From Angiostrongylus vasorum (Eukaryota > Nematoda > Chromadorea > Rhabditida > Metastrongylidae): a stretch of 64,000 nucleotides of DNA. The notes beneath the pieces are model-generated. The model was not told the origin of the DNA. It ran no database searches and saw only the letters and a program-made list of their open reading frames with translations. Shown here one piece after another: positions 1 through 12,000 of this stretch (positions within the stretch are counted from its first letter, which is position 1; each line of letters opens with the position of its first letter). The DNA lies in contig JADANN010000099.1 of assembly GCA_018806985.1 (NCBI GenBank), forward strand, positions 3,505,501-3,569,500. The letters run 5' to 3'. Position numbers and translations under genes: made by a program.

Positions 1-1862
1 ATTATTTTGGGGAAATAGCCTACGTTTTTGCCTAACCCAAGTGGCTTCTACGTCGTAGCCATTGGAAATGGCAATTTTTCGTGCCAGGATTCGCGATTTG
101 TTCCTTTCCTCTTCTCCCTGTGCACACATTTTTAGCCGTACGGTACATGTCTTTGATAAGTGCTTTTTTTCATGTGTGAATGATGAGAGGAGAGGTAGTG
201 AACTAGTATGTTCTTACTACTTGGCTTACGATACCATTTTGTTATATAGCCACTTTCTGAGAGCTTTATTTGGATGTTTAAGATTGGAAGCCAGGTTTCG
301 GATTTTTTTTCTCTTGTAAATTTTATATACTTTGGCTGTCGATTTAACAATTCAGAGCACTCATCCATTTGCTCTTGTGTGGAACAGACGATGAAGCAGT
401 CGTCGAGAACTAAAGCTTCCACCATAGACATGAAAGCGATGGCAAGGCTTAGTGCTAAACGCTCTCCCATGGCCAACACTCTAATTTGTACAAAATATTT
501 TCCAGACCACCTGAAGATTGAAAAACTAAGACACTGTTTTAAGAGAGTCATTAGTTGCGCAATCCACAAGCCGTACATTTTTATTTTCTTTTCGTGCTCT
601 GCGAGCAGCTCGTGAATGGTTTGCATTGCGGAGTCATTCGACACGTTGGTATAAAGTGAAGTAACATCGAATGACTCCATTAGATGCGTGCAGTTTGCTT
701 TGAGCGCACCGTAGGTGGTCTAGAAATATTTCGGTGTTAAGTAGATGGGTTAGAATGAATTTTAGCAACTGGGTCAGGATAAGGTTTAGGAACCACGTTA
801 TTCTATCCGTTGGCCCGCCTATACAACTAATGACAGGTCTAGCATTAAATGATTAGGTTCGTTGATGTAATATCATCAGTTGAAGTAAGCTTATGTGTTT
901 TAATAGGCAAGTAAAGGACAGGGCAAATTGGATGTTTGTTTTTAAGTCGAGAAATAACTGAAGGCTCTAAACCTGCGGCCTTTGCCGTGTTGACCCATTC
1001 TTGGTTTAATTTCCGGTATTGATTTCTATATTCCTTTTCAGAGGATGCTCGATAGAGAGAAACATCAATGAGATGCTCCTCTGTTATCCTAATATCCAAC
1101 TGACTAGGAATAACTACAAATTCTTCACCTTTATCACTAATAGAAAGTCTAACGGATTTTGAATTCAAGAGCTCTCTAACCTGGCGCGTACCACATTTTT
1201 TGTTGGTGTGTGTGGTTGGAGTTTATTTTTCTTTTTTGGTAGTGATTAAGTATGCGGAGAATTTCGTCGGAAAATAAACGAAATGTGAGGTCAATATCGC
1301 TATTTGCTAGCTCTTGTTTAAAGAAAGTTCGGGCAAAAGGTATTGAAGATAGTTCCTCCCTTGGTACTACTTTACCTAACCTTTCTAGCCTAACTCTGTA
1401 ACGTGGCTGATTTTGAAGTTCATGCAGACTACACGTGATCCTGCGCAGGATTGGTTTAGGAATGGGTTGACTAGGCGCGAAACTCGGACCCAATTCTAAC
1501 AATGAACGCGCATTTTCCGGAAGCGTTATGCCTCCTAGCACAGTAACTCTGGATGTTCTTGGTGCGCAGTCTATTTCAGGGATTTTACTTGCAACTTGAT
1601 CAGCGGTGGTCCTTTGATTTGATCTTTTTTGAGCAGCGTGATAGATGTTCAAACTTTTTCCTTAACTTGCTCTTAATATCACACCGAATCTTTTCGCATA
1701 CCGGTTCAGACCCAGCTACTATTCTCTCCCAAGGATTCCTCTCCAAATGCCGAGCACAATGGTTTTCTTTGTACACACATTTGTTTAATAGTGAAAACAT
1801 TTCGTTTTGTGTGCACCGCAATGAAATGCGTAGCAGTTTTATTTCGATGCTCAGCATTTGTT
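1..1862 (-). mobile_element. Penelope-like element, left copy (minus strand, runs off the left edge)
   Basis: The minus strand reads as one PLE open frame broken by frameshifts. N-terminal pieces lie near 1857-1600 and 1652-1176 (with a PLE-like LPENARSLLELGPSF segment), then 1168-845 (SDKGEEFVVIPSQLDI, PVLYLPIKTHKL), then 680-132 with the reverse-transcriptase signature SFDVTSLYTNVS. The GIY-YIG end expected downstream would lie left of position 1. The 5' end abuts the right copy near 1862. The last ~210 bases (1-211) are an imperfect inverted repeat of about 1863-2089, because both copies contain the same RT C-terminal region in opposite orientation. Confidence 0.85.
132..1857 (-). pseudogene. 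PLE reverse transcriptase, frameshifted
   Basis: This reverse transcriptase would copy element RNA during target-primed retrotransposition. Fingers/palm segments are present in order but in several frames, with shifts near 1650, 1170 and between 845 and 680. In the palm the sequence reads LVLDDCFIVCST, so the two catalytic aspartates remain but the residues just before them (normally YRYIDD) are lost in a small deletion. The end of the frame, KWYRKPSSKNILVHYLSSH, is typical of the PLE RT C-terminus. Several frameshifts plus the deletion make an active product unlikely. Confidence 0.8.
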
Positions 1863-2652
1863 GGGTAAGCCAAGCACTAAGAACATACTAGTTCACTACC
1901 TCTCCTCTCATCCTTCACACATGAAAAAAGCACTTATCAAAAACATGTACCGTACGGCTAAAAATGTGTGCACAGAAGAGGAAAGGAAGGAATCGCAAAA
2001 CCTGGCACGAAAAATAGCCCTTTCCAATGGCTACGAAGTAGAAAGCCACTCGGGTTAGACAAAAACGTAGGGTAGTTCCCCAAAATAATGCTTCGGACGT
2101 AAGTAAGATCCCTTTTAAGCTACCCTTCATATCAAATGAAATAAGTTACGCCATTAAGAGATGCTTAAGAAAAAAGCGGTCTTGAAAATTATGTGGCGAT
2201 TATTGACATCTCACCCAATACCCTACGCCGTCAGTTAGTTCGCAACCGTCTCTATGATCGTTTGTGCAGCTCAAAAAACTGTATGATCTGTCCTAATGGG
2301 AGAGACGGGGGATTGCATGAGTTCAGGTATAATATAGTTGATCTCATGTAGCGCATGCGGTGAGGAATATATTGGGGAAACGGGTAGACCACTTTGTGTC
2401 CGCATAAAAGAACATCTAAATGGGAAAGCTAAAATTCGTGAAAACACTCCTCTAGGTACGCATAGGGCACAAAAGCACAACGGCGATGGTTTTGAAGTGA
2501 CTGTACGGGTCCTAGCGCAGGAGTCGAAAACATCAACGCTCAAAACTCTTGAAGCGTTTAGGATAAATTTCAAAAATCCAAAGATGAACCGGAAAGACGA
2601 ATGCCTCACTATCACACGTGACCTGGCGCCCTATTTCAAAATGATATTTTGA
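1863..2652 (+). pseudogene. PLE RT C-terminus plus GIY-YIG endonuclease, truncated
   Basis: The frame 1858-2058 gives KNILVHYLSSHPSHMKKALI followed by EEERKESQNLARKIALSNGY, the end of the PLE RT. Two stop codons follow, then a linker with a Cys pair (CMICPNG) and, from 2338, a GIY-YIG module reading CSACGEEYIGETGRPLCVRI. This endonuclease class nicks target DNA. The module stays open to TGA at 2652, but the start of RT is absent and the linker is interrupted, so it is a non-functional fragment. Confidence 0.8.
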
Positions 2653-2847
2653 CCCCCGGGGGTGTGTCGTGCTCGCGACCCCACGTGAACAACGCGTGGG
2701 CCAGTCCCACTCGTTACATCACGATGAGTAGCCTTTCAGTTTGACCATAGCATCCTAACCCACCATCTATTTAAAACTTTGATCTTCAATAATACTTTAG
2801 CCTTTTCCACTGAATAATTAAAGCATTCTAATATAAAATAGGTCCAG

Positions 2848-2881
2848 GCTCTGAGGAAGGCGAAATCGCCGAAACGTCAGC
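2848..2881 (+). other. Hammerhead-ribozyme-like core in PLE 3' tail
   Basis: CTGAGGA (2851-2857) is followed by the hairpin GGCG-AAAT-CGCC and then GAAACGTC (2871-2878). This matches the CUGANGA / stem II / GAAA order of a hammerhead core. PLEs are known to carry such motifs. Helices I and III were not proven by eye, so ribozyme activity is inference. Confidence 0.45.
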
Positions 2882-2960
2882 CATTGACGAACAACACCAA
2901 CAACAACGACAACGACAACGAAGACCTATACCAACCTCGCATCAGCAAAAGAAGATGAGT

Positions 2961-3603
2961 TTATAAGATCATATAAATAAATAAAATAACAAAATAATGA
3001 CAAATGAGCCCAGTAACGTTCTCTTCTCCTACATATCTCTGCTGGGTAACAGAGCGGCGAAAGAGAAAATTGCATGAACCGAAGCAGTTTCTTTTGCTGA
3101 TTTGGCTTTTTCCATTTCCAATGTTCATGTTAGATGTTACATATCATCTAATAGTGCTTCCTTGCGTTTTATGACTTTTTAATAATGTAAGATTTCATCT
3201 GAAAAATGCAAACAATGGAGTGCTAAGTGGAGTGGGACGGCCATTTCTCGAATTTGGTTTTCGATTTCAAAGCGGTGCACATATTCGAGCAGTTCATAGA
3301 AAAGATTTGAATCATATGAAAGTCATAGGAAAACTTATTCTTATCCAATTGTAGATGGATTTTTGCCGGTTTGCACGAATGTGGCGAAGGTACACCCTTT
3401 TAGAAAACCCAAATTTAACATCCTAGTGCTATACTGCACTCATTTTTTCGAAATATATAAGGGAAACGTGAGTATACCGCTAAACTAGATCTGCGGCTCA
3501 CCAGAAGAGGTGGATTATAATTCCCAAAAGTCACTAAATGAAAGTGATAATGAATACTGTTCGGCAAACCATCAAAGCTGGTAAATAAATCTCTAAAGGA
3601 AAA
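2961..3603. other. AT-rich stretch, nothing recognised
   Basis: I see no coding exon, SINE or structured repeat here between the PLE tail and the first family A SINE. Confidence 0.5.
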
Positions 3604-3863
3604 AAGCTCTCAGCTTTGATCAATCTTTGAGAGATGCGCCATGCATTCGACTTCGTTAAGTATCCGTTGGAGGTTATTAAATAGACATCTGTCCTTTGAA
3701 ATGATTCGCGGTGGCCTACCGATGTATCGAGCCAGTGCTGCTATCCTTCCAGACAAGTCTGGTACCAATTTGCCGACCCCGGAGAGATGGAAGACTTGGT
3801 GAGTCTGAGACGCCGGGATCGATCCCATGTGTCCTCCGACCACTTAGCCACACGCGCCCCCTA
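3604..3863 (-). mobile_element. tRNA-derived SINE, family A
   Basis: Read on the minus strand the unit starts with a tRNA-like head (GCGCGTGTGGCTAAGTGGT) and a box-B-like GGGATCGATCCC, continues through a body shared with the other family A copies and ends near CTGAGAGCTTTTTTCC. Apparent reading frames here are by-products of the repeat. Confidence 0.8.
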
Positions 3864-5749
3864 TCAAAGTTGCCACTGTGAACTAAACGAAAAACCGAGT
3901 GAGCTCTTCGACGAATTTCCTTATCACAACTAGCGAGCCAAGCTACACGGATCTTATTTCTTTTTGAACTCGCACCAGTGTCAGATGTCAAACTACCTAT
4001 TAAACCATACTACCGAAATTGATGCAACAATAACTACACATGGTTACTATCAGATGTGTATATAAGCAGCAAATACAATAGAAGAATGTTCTGCAGCGGA
4101 ATGATGAAGTAATTCGAGAAAAATGAGCGGTATAGTCTTACCAGATGAAAAGAACCATGTATCAAGAAGATTCTCGATGATATAGAGTATCTTCTCTATC
4201 TATACAACCAGATTACACTTGAATACTATTTGCACTAAATGTGGAGTGTTTCTATATTGCGTGCTGATGTAAACATCACATGGAGAATCCTCTATATTTG
4301 ACTAGACAAATTACATTTGCGCGCTCCTTACACCATCCGTATAATGTTTCTGTATGTTGTGTATGATGTAAACATTAATTGATCGTATTCTGTATTTGTC
4401 TGATACGAACAAAGGTTCCACTACTCAAGTTTGAGATTTACACTGAGAAGACATCAATCACTTGAAATGCGTAGCAAGCAACGAGAAAATAGAAGCAGAT
4501 TAAGCAAACAACTCTACACCATGTGGCACCTCATTCAAAGGAGCAAGCCAGTTACCTGCATCATTCCGAAAGCAATACTGTATGTCTATCCGCCCGCTAT
4601 AGTTTGTAGTCAATTTTGGTGAATAAGTCTGCAATTTCTATTTCTTGACTCTCATTCACAGCCTACCAAACGTTAAAGGGTAAGTGCATACATGCTACAG
4701 AACTTTCATAGTAGTCCTTATGACAAATGTACCTTCGAGAGTCGATAAGAGAAAAAAGCAACGACTAATCAACTAGTCTGTACACTATCTGACATTCAAC
4801 TGATTATTTCACTACTAAAGTAATTGAAAGTACGAATGGCGCATCGATCATGGGAACCGCTACACCATATGTGGATGGAAGCGTATCAGCATGCTAAAAG
4901 GGAAGGGTTTAGGGGTCGCTGACCATCGTTACACCTTTAATGAGGTGCGTGGAGTTGCTTCAAAAGAGGACTGGAATGATTATTGCTCGGAAAAAGGTTC
5001 TAGAAAAGATGGACCTCGCTGCATTTTCGAGAATGCATGTTACGACAGCACCGTACGGAACTGTTTCTTAACACAACGATAGAACTAATGAGCAAAGCGA
5101 AGGGAACAGTGCAGCATTAACGTGGTGACTAAGTGACTGTACTGATCATACATACGCTCATATTCCTACTCATCGTCTTTTTCTGAACTATAAAACAAAG
5201 CCAAGCAACCAAAATTGTTATTATGATGTCCTTCATTCTGCTCCTTTTTTTCCACCGTCACATAAAAATGTGTAGAAAACTGGTGCATGGCATCGCAGTG
5301 TCACTGATCAAATTGATCTGGGACCTTTCAACTGAAAGCAACGACGTTATCAATACAAATGGACAACAAAATTTTAAGCCGTCAATGGAGACGGTAAATG
5401 ATTAGGAAAGGAAAGTTAAGATGAGCGATAGAGAGGCCGCGTTCTCCAAATACGCACAGTTTCTCCAAAAATTCTTCTGTGGAAAACGTTTTCAATGATT
5501 TATTGATGAAAAGCCGTCAATTTACCGCTTAATAGTTTGTTTAGGATCCCATCGGTCGCTGATGAGGTGAGACAGAATAATGGTGGTTAGTAGCAAAAAT
5601 TATCTCTCATCAGTGTTAACAAAGCGCTCGTCATTAATTACTCCTTTCAAATATTTTATTTAGGAATAATATATCAAATAGCTACTAAAAATTCAACAAT
5701 AGTCCGCTTTTGAAAAAATGAGACAATAAGTTACATTGTTTGTATGTTC
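3864..5749. other. Non-coding stretch with one unexplained plus-strand frame
   Basis: Mostly AT-rich unique sequence. The only notable item is an open frame at 4828-5082, described separately. No SINE family member or splice-linked gene was recognised. Confidence 0.45.
4828..5082 (+). other. Unrecognised plus-strand open frame with five cysteines
   Basis: The frame is open from a TGA at 4825 to TAG at 5080-5082. It reads WRIDHGNRYTICGWKRIS, then VADHRYTFNEVRGVASKEDW, then CSEKG..CIFENACYDS..CF, with a gene-like composition and five Cys. An AG at 4829-4830 could serve as a splice acceptor. There is no clear donor or neighbouring exon, so it may be an isolated exon, a decayed gene fragment or chance. 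I do not recognise a family. Confidence 0.25.
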
Positions 5750-5754
5750 TTATG

Positions 5755-6042
5755 AACAGATCTTGTTGAACTGATGCGATATTGATATGGTTGTCTTTGT
5801 TGATGTTGTTGTCGTTATCGTTGTTATTGTTGCTGTTGTTGTTGGGTGACGTCTAGGCGATTTCGCATTCCTCAAAGCCGGACGTATTTTATAAAAGAAT
5901 AGTTTAATAATTCGGTGAAAAAACCAAGGTATCAATGAAGATAAGATAACTGATCAAAAACTACTCAACATGCTGTAACAAGTGGGACTGCTCGCGAGTT
6001 GTTCACATGGGATAACGAGCGAGATCCACCCATGTTAAAAAA
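5755..6042 (-). mobile_element. PLE 3'-end fragment
   Basis: The minus strand matches the 3' non-coding tail of the right PLE copy in order: the segment with AGTCCCACTTGTTACA, a degenerate hammerhead-like block (5848-5879), the CAACAA-rich run and a final ATATCGCATCAG. No coding part remains. Confidence 0.65.
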
Positions 6043-6087
6043 CCTTGTATTGTGAGATTTCTTATGAATTCATCGAGCATTAAGTAT

Positions 6088-6353
6088 GAATCTCTCGGCG
6101 TTGATCAATGCGTGAAAGTGCGCCGTGAATTTGACTTCATTAGGCATCGTTAGAGGTGATTGAATTCAACTCTAGCCATTTCCGCTGTTGCCCTCCATCC
6201 CCACAATATATGGAATCAGTGCTGCTGTCCTCTCACACAAGTCTGACATTAGTTTGCCAACCCCTGAGGGATGGAGGATTTGATAAGCCTCGGACGCGAG
6301 ATCGAATCCATGAGTATTGCAGAGCGCCTCTAATCACTGCGCTACACGTGTCC
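6088..6353 (-). mobile_element. tRNA-derived SINE, family A
   Basis: The copy has diverged but keeps the TAGCGCAGTGATTAGAGGCG head on the minus strand (6325-6344), the box-B area and the 3' GCCGAGAGATTC end. Confidence 0.7.
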
Positions 6354-6924
6354 CATGACCATACAAAAGTGTTTTCCACACATAAGACCGACTACTTTAG
6401 TGAATTAAGCGTTTCCTAAGAAATATTCGACTTTCGCTGAAAAATTTAGAAGACGCCATTCTTTGAAGGTTCAATATTATGGATCGATGTAAAAAATTAT
6501 TGCAACCAGTAGACGTATTACAGGTCATCAATGAGAATCCATGTATTTGAAATATCGGTTGTTTGAACGCAGTCTAACAACCAAATGCTAATACGGATGA
6601 CTTTCTGTTGGCGATTCTTCATTCATTAGAAAAGTGTTTTCCACATGTTTAAGGAAAGGGTTATCCAATTGTGAAAAGTCCGATGAGCTATGCCGATAAT
6701 ACAAATTCAGATAACACCATCAGTGTTCTTGGTGCTTTGTCGTTTTCCAGACAACAATCTCAGGGTATACCGGTTCTTGCATAGAAGTTATAGTTGCTGA
6801 GCCCGTGTACTACGCACCAGAAAATTAACAGTTTTTTCAATGCGGATTCCACTTCGACAAGTATTCCGATGCTTCATCTCCTTCAAACTAAGTAGAGAAC
6901 ATCGTCGATGGTACATTGTGAAAT

Positions 6925-7320
6925 ACTTGCTTACTTACTTGAACGGCTCGTTCTCACTGGTTGTGCGGGCCCCAGCGCAATCTCTATTTGTCGGAGATTT
7001 GCTGGTTAAGCCATTATGGTTCGCTGGAATCCCGAGGTCCGTCTGGCCAAAGTCTGCCCAGGTCGTCGCCACCACAGGCAGTCGCTTCCCTTGTGGATCA
7101 CAGGGGACATTTACCACCATGCAACTTTAATACCAGTGCGATGATGGATCCAGATATTGCTTTAATGTTACCTTGGCTTCCTGATGAGAACGCCGAACCC
7201 TTTTACAGCTCTGTATGCCATGCTGTGGAACGAATCCACCTGGTGTTCATCGTAGACCGACCCCCAGGAACACCTCCGAGCCACGATGAGGGCGGTCAAC
7301 CGTTGAGAGGACATTGTGAA
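6925..7320 (+). repeat. Interspersed repeat, family C
   Basis: The unit opens with CTTACTTACTTGAACGGCTC and a GGGCC-rich hairpin, passes through shared landmarks (GTGGATCACAGGG, ACCACCATGC, GGATCC, CCCAGGAACACCTCC) and ends at CGATGAGG..GTCAACCGTTGAGAGGA. Frames such as 6961-7506 are accidental readings of this repeat and its flank. Confidence 0.75.
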
Positions 7321-7954
7321 ATATACGTTTTTATTCGCATTCCACGACATAAGAAGGAAACAGAGGTTATTCCGCGGAACAAATCTGAAAAGCATTTCGT
7401 AACGAGGAATTTTCTGGTTTCCATTCAATTTGGGTGGAAACTATGTGATTTTCTTGAAAAAATTTTGGCCCTGATGTGCTCTGAAAATGTTATCCTTACT
7501 ACGTAAAGTTCTTAACTAATTTTCGAACAGTTCTGCATTCATCTTCTTCATATAACTTCCATATGGTCATCGTTTATGACAACACGTTTTCACTAGCGCT
7601 TTTGACAGACAAACTTTAAAGTGCTATTTGTAATACTCATAAAAAAATAAATACACTGACCAAAGGCACCCGTGTAAACTATTTGTCTCAGTCTTGGGCT
7701 TTATCTCGTACGCTCAAAAGATTTTGCAAAAATTGCTGTTCGGGCAGGTTTTCTCTAGCCCAAGCAACTAGTGCTCGCTATTGCGGCGAACTCATGGGAC
7801 GACGTCTAAATTCGTATGATTATTCGTTCTTTGAGAGTAAACCACAATTTCTCGATAAGAAGAGCACTTGAGCAGCTGAGAACATGGCAAAATTATTGGA
7901 AAGACTTTGATTTTAGGAAGGGTTGAGAAAAAAGGCGGAAACGAAAAGCACGAA

Positions 7955-8085
7955 AGGCGTGTTGGTGAAAGCGTTAGGCACCAGAAAGGGTAAAACCGTT
8001 TTCAATCTGCCCCCTCCCCGCGTGCACCTGCTGTTCGGAGTTTTGCAAACAACTCAGCATCATTGTGGTTATGCATTAACTTAAC
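7955..8085 (+). repeat. Family D repeat, partial
   Basis: It retains GCGTTAGGC, CCCGCGTGCACCTG and the conserved tail GGAGTTTTGCAAACAACTCAGC followed by ATT, i.e. half of the palindromic unit described at 51365-51720. Confidence 0.55.
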
Positions 8086-9065
8086 TTTATCGCCCTAGAG
8101 GTACGCTTTGTGTTTTATCTTACTATAGTCCATCATGCATCCATATTTCTGTCAGCATTTTGAAGTGTTGTGCAGGCATGTTGAGTCAGTTTCTGCAATT
8201 TTTCACCCGCCTATTCCACATGATAACAATAGTTTACTATAATGACCGAAAGCGAACTGGCATCAATTCCTTTACGCAGCATCCTACTATAAATATCTCA
8301 GGAATTATTGCATTTGATTCTTTTGCTCCCATCCGTCGCCCTTTAAGGTCTTTTGTATTCTGTTTATGGGATGTGGGTTCAAAGAATAAGAAAAACTTTC
8401 CTGAAAGACTCCTATTTCCCTCCCAAAATTAGGGTGAGGTAAGCCTGAACCCGGTAACGCGTGAGTCACATATTGCTCACTTCGTCGCCAATGTATTAAT
8501 AAGAATAGTCGCTTAAATTGCCTTCTAATACTCTTCAATTTTAGTAATTTACTGTATGCGTACAAATATGAAACAACACAGCATCCGTTGTTAGTACAGT
8601 TGGCACATACGAATGCGAAAAATTGAACTTTTATTCAAACTTCTGTAGTACAAGACTGCATATACCCGTATTGAATGAGTATGGAATAGGCCAGAAGAAC
8701 AAAAAGGACTACAGCTATACTACTAGCCGTTAAGAGAGCGAGAAAATTATTACGGAGTGGCAGCTGAGAGGAAAGAGTTTTGACAGTAAACGAGCAAATA
8801 TCGTTCGTATCCTCTAAACAACAATTTGAGCCGCAATCAGAGGCTTAAATGATGAATTGCTCATTCAAAGTGATTGAATGACTGAGAACGAAGAAATTAT
8901 TCAGGAACTATGGTTATCTAAGTTGATTATTTTTGTGGTTCTTTTACGTCGTTCATGAATGAACAGGCACTTCATGAGAAAATGTGATGATATGATCGAC
9001 AATCTGGGACATCATACTAGAACGTAAATTAGTTATAACTCAATAAATGATGAGAATAGTTCCAC
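8086..9065. other. 3' flank of the ZIP gene, nothing recognised
   Basis: No exon or repeat was identified. Frames at 8160-8432 and 8305-8565 lack splice context and recognisable motifs. Confidence 0.4.
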
Positions 9066-12000
9066 TTAAAGTTCGACATCGCCCATAGTACTCATATAAT
9101 ACATAAAACATATCCCGCTTATAATCCCAAGAAACTGTAAAAATGTGACGAGTAAACTCTCCGCCATGTCGACTTTCATCAGTTCATTGCAACCTTCGCG
9201 GATTTCCGGTATCTGAAAACGCTAAAACGCATCCGAATTTAGAAAGGAAAAAACATCATATCCATTTAATACTATTGGTTATACTGTTCATTTTTAAAGT
9301 TGGATAATGCTGCGAAGATAAACCCTCCTAGGTGACTGATAGGAAAGATTTTTGAGTGTCTTACTTCCAGTCGTTTCTATGGTAGTCGCCTTCCAAATGT
9401 TACAAGCTCGATTTTTTTTATTTTTGTATGATCCATCTTCACTTCTACCTTAGGGATCCCAGCACTTCTCATATTCGAATCGTTTTTTCTAATCCATTAT
9501 CAACGAAGATCCTCAAACTTTTATGTGTGGCTTTGGCTACTGCTTGAGGATTTTCATTTAACCTTGAATCTAGAAATAGAATGCTGGATCCCAGTTGGAG
9601 TGCAGAGAGTGATTGTTTTCTCTAACAAGTTCAGTAGCAATTTGATGACCCCGGAAGGATGAGAGGCTCGGTTAGCTTGGTGCGGAATCGAACCAGCTCC
9701 ATACTCGTGATAACCGGCATTACTGCCGCTGTGCTACCCGTCCGGTACGAACGCTATTGAAAAAAGCTATTTTTGTTTTAGGGAGCAGTTAGTACAGTGG
9801 TAGTTATTCCATTCATCACGCGGACGGCCCAGCGTACCTACTTCCTAGTTTGATCCCTCACCGAGCCCACCAATCCTTTCATGGTTGGGAATTTGGATCA
9901 AAACTTGTTTGAGACAAGCCCTATCTCTCTAATCTGTGTGGGAATTATTTAGCATGGCTATCTCAGAATTTCAGAGAGAATCGACTTGATCAGCATCCAA
10001 TGAGATTTGTGACGAAGACGAATAATCCTCAAGCAGCAGCCAAAGTCACTGGCAAAAAAAACTTCGAAGACGTTTATGGTTGGTAGATGCGAGGAAAAGA
10101 GTCCAATGTAAGAAGTGGCAGAATCCTCCTAATACATGTGGTGCTGGGTTATGTAAATAGGGAAAAGACAATTTTCTATACCGTTTTCTAGCTGTACTGA
10201 ATAGGAAAAGATAAAAAGGATAAAAGGACAAAGCTCTCGGCGTTGATCAATCCATGAGGGATGCGCCATGCATTCGATTTCATTAAGCATCGTTCGGAGG
10301 TGATTGAATGCATATCCGGCCTTTACAATGACTCGCGGTGGCCTACCATGTATCAAGCCAGTGCTGCTATCCTCCCAGGCAAGTTTGGTATCACTTTGCG
10401 GACCTCGGAGGGATGGAGGGCTTGGTGGGCCATGGGTGCGGGGATCAATTCCACGTGTGTGTCGCAGGGCATCTCCTACCGCTGCGCCACATCTAAGTGA
10501 ACGCCATGAAGTGTACGTGTCCTCCTTCTTGTTTTTTGTACCCCGACTATCTAACAAATTCTCAAATTCTGGTAGTTTTAATGCTTCAATTTTTTCCAGA
10601 TAAACGTCGAATTTAGAAAGATTTTTCTCATTTTTACTTCTTGGATCACTAAGTTGTGCAGCGCATTCACTTATTGGTAGTTTCGAGGAAGACAGCATGG
10701 CTTTTCACAACTGGTGGACACATGAAAACGGAAGTCATTTAGAGTAGTACTGTACTTACCAAAGTGCCGAGAAATATGTACAAATACATCCCAGAAGATA
10801 TTGAAAAAAATATAGTCATCATAGCCTTCATCGATGTTGTCCAGTAAAACACCACAGATAAAACCCAGATAGCTGAGAAAAATCGGTATCAGGTTAAAAA
10901 GCATGGCACGCCGGAAACCAAGACCGGAGTTGATCAAAATGGCAAGTGTTCCTGGAAATTGCTGATGATATCCCATTCTTTTTCGTCGTTCGAAATTTTA
11001 ATGATGACGACACCTCTGATATTACAAAAAAAACGTTTTCTGTTACGCGTAGTACTTTCGTTTTCTATTCGTTTTCAATCTTCTTCACTATTCTGTATTA
11101 ATGCCACATAAAGGAGATATATAAAACTTACTTGATACTTGATACTTGAATGGCCCGTTCTCACTGGTTGTGCGGGCCACATCACAATCTCCATTTTTCG
11201 GAGATTTGCTGATTAAGCAAATTAAGAATTATGGTTCCCTGGAATTCCGAAGTCAGCCTGACCAAAGTGTGCCCCAGGTCTACATCACCACAGGCATTCG
11301 CAGCCCTTGTGGATCAGAGAGGTTTGCCACCATGCGACTTTGACACCAGAACGGTGGTGGATCTGGTATTGGTTTACTCTTGGCTAGACTTCCTGATGGA
11401 AACGCTGGACCTTTTTTTCAGCTTTGGAGACCCTGCCAGGGGAGCCTAATCCCCCTTTGTGTATCGCAGCCCGACACGCAAAACACCTCCCATCCACGAT
11501 GAGGCGGCAAACCGTTAGGAGGATATATAGAACAATGTGAAAAAAACAAAGAGAAGTCCCACATTAGATGTCATTCAAAGAACCAATCAATTTAAGGATC
11601 ACTTGCTTACAACTAGGCTACATTAGCGGAAACTAACTGCTGAACTCAGGAGAAGTTGAGATTGTAGACAGCTCATTACTCACGACTAACCTAGTTCTTG
11701 TGGAAACTGTTGCGACACGACAGCGATTCCGATGCTGAGGCCGCGAAGGAGGCTGTCTGAGAAAGCAGCTCCTGAAATAATTACAGCAATTGACAATATA
11801 TTACCGTTTAGCAGGTTTGTTGAGCGAAACATTTAATAACCGTGGAAAGTTAGGATGACACACTTTAGTTTTATGGGGAAAAGAACACTCGTCTAAACTT
11901 AAATCAGATGATGGTAGTTAAATCAGGTGATGGCAATCTCGGCATTAGTACGTTATGAAAAAATACAAGGTATAATCACAAGATTGTTGAGATATTTGCA

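Larger units (their letters stand above)
1862..2960 (+). mobile_element. Penelope-like element, right copy (5'-truncated, plus strand)
   Basis: The copy begins inside the RT C-terminal region, directly against the 5' end of the left copy, and runs through the linker, the GIY-YIG endonuclease and about 300 bases of 3' non-coding DNA. That tail contains a hammerhead-like core near 2851-2878, a (CAACAA)-rich stretch and the terminal string ACCAACCTCG. The outward tail of this copy and that of the left copy point away from each other, giving a head-to-head dimer. Confidence 0.8.

Noticed and set aside
6961..7506. 181-codon plus-strand open frame
   Set aside because: Its first two thirds translate a family C repeat; there is no start context, splice site or family signature.
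10129..10698. 189-codon minus-strand open frame
   Set aside because: It reads through a family A SINE and its flank; the same peptide fragments (HTRGIDPRTHG-like) appear wherever this SINE occurs.
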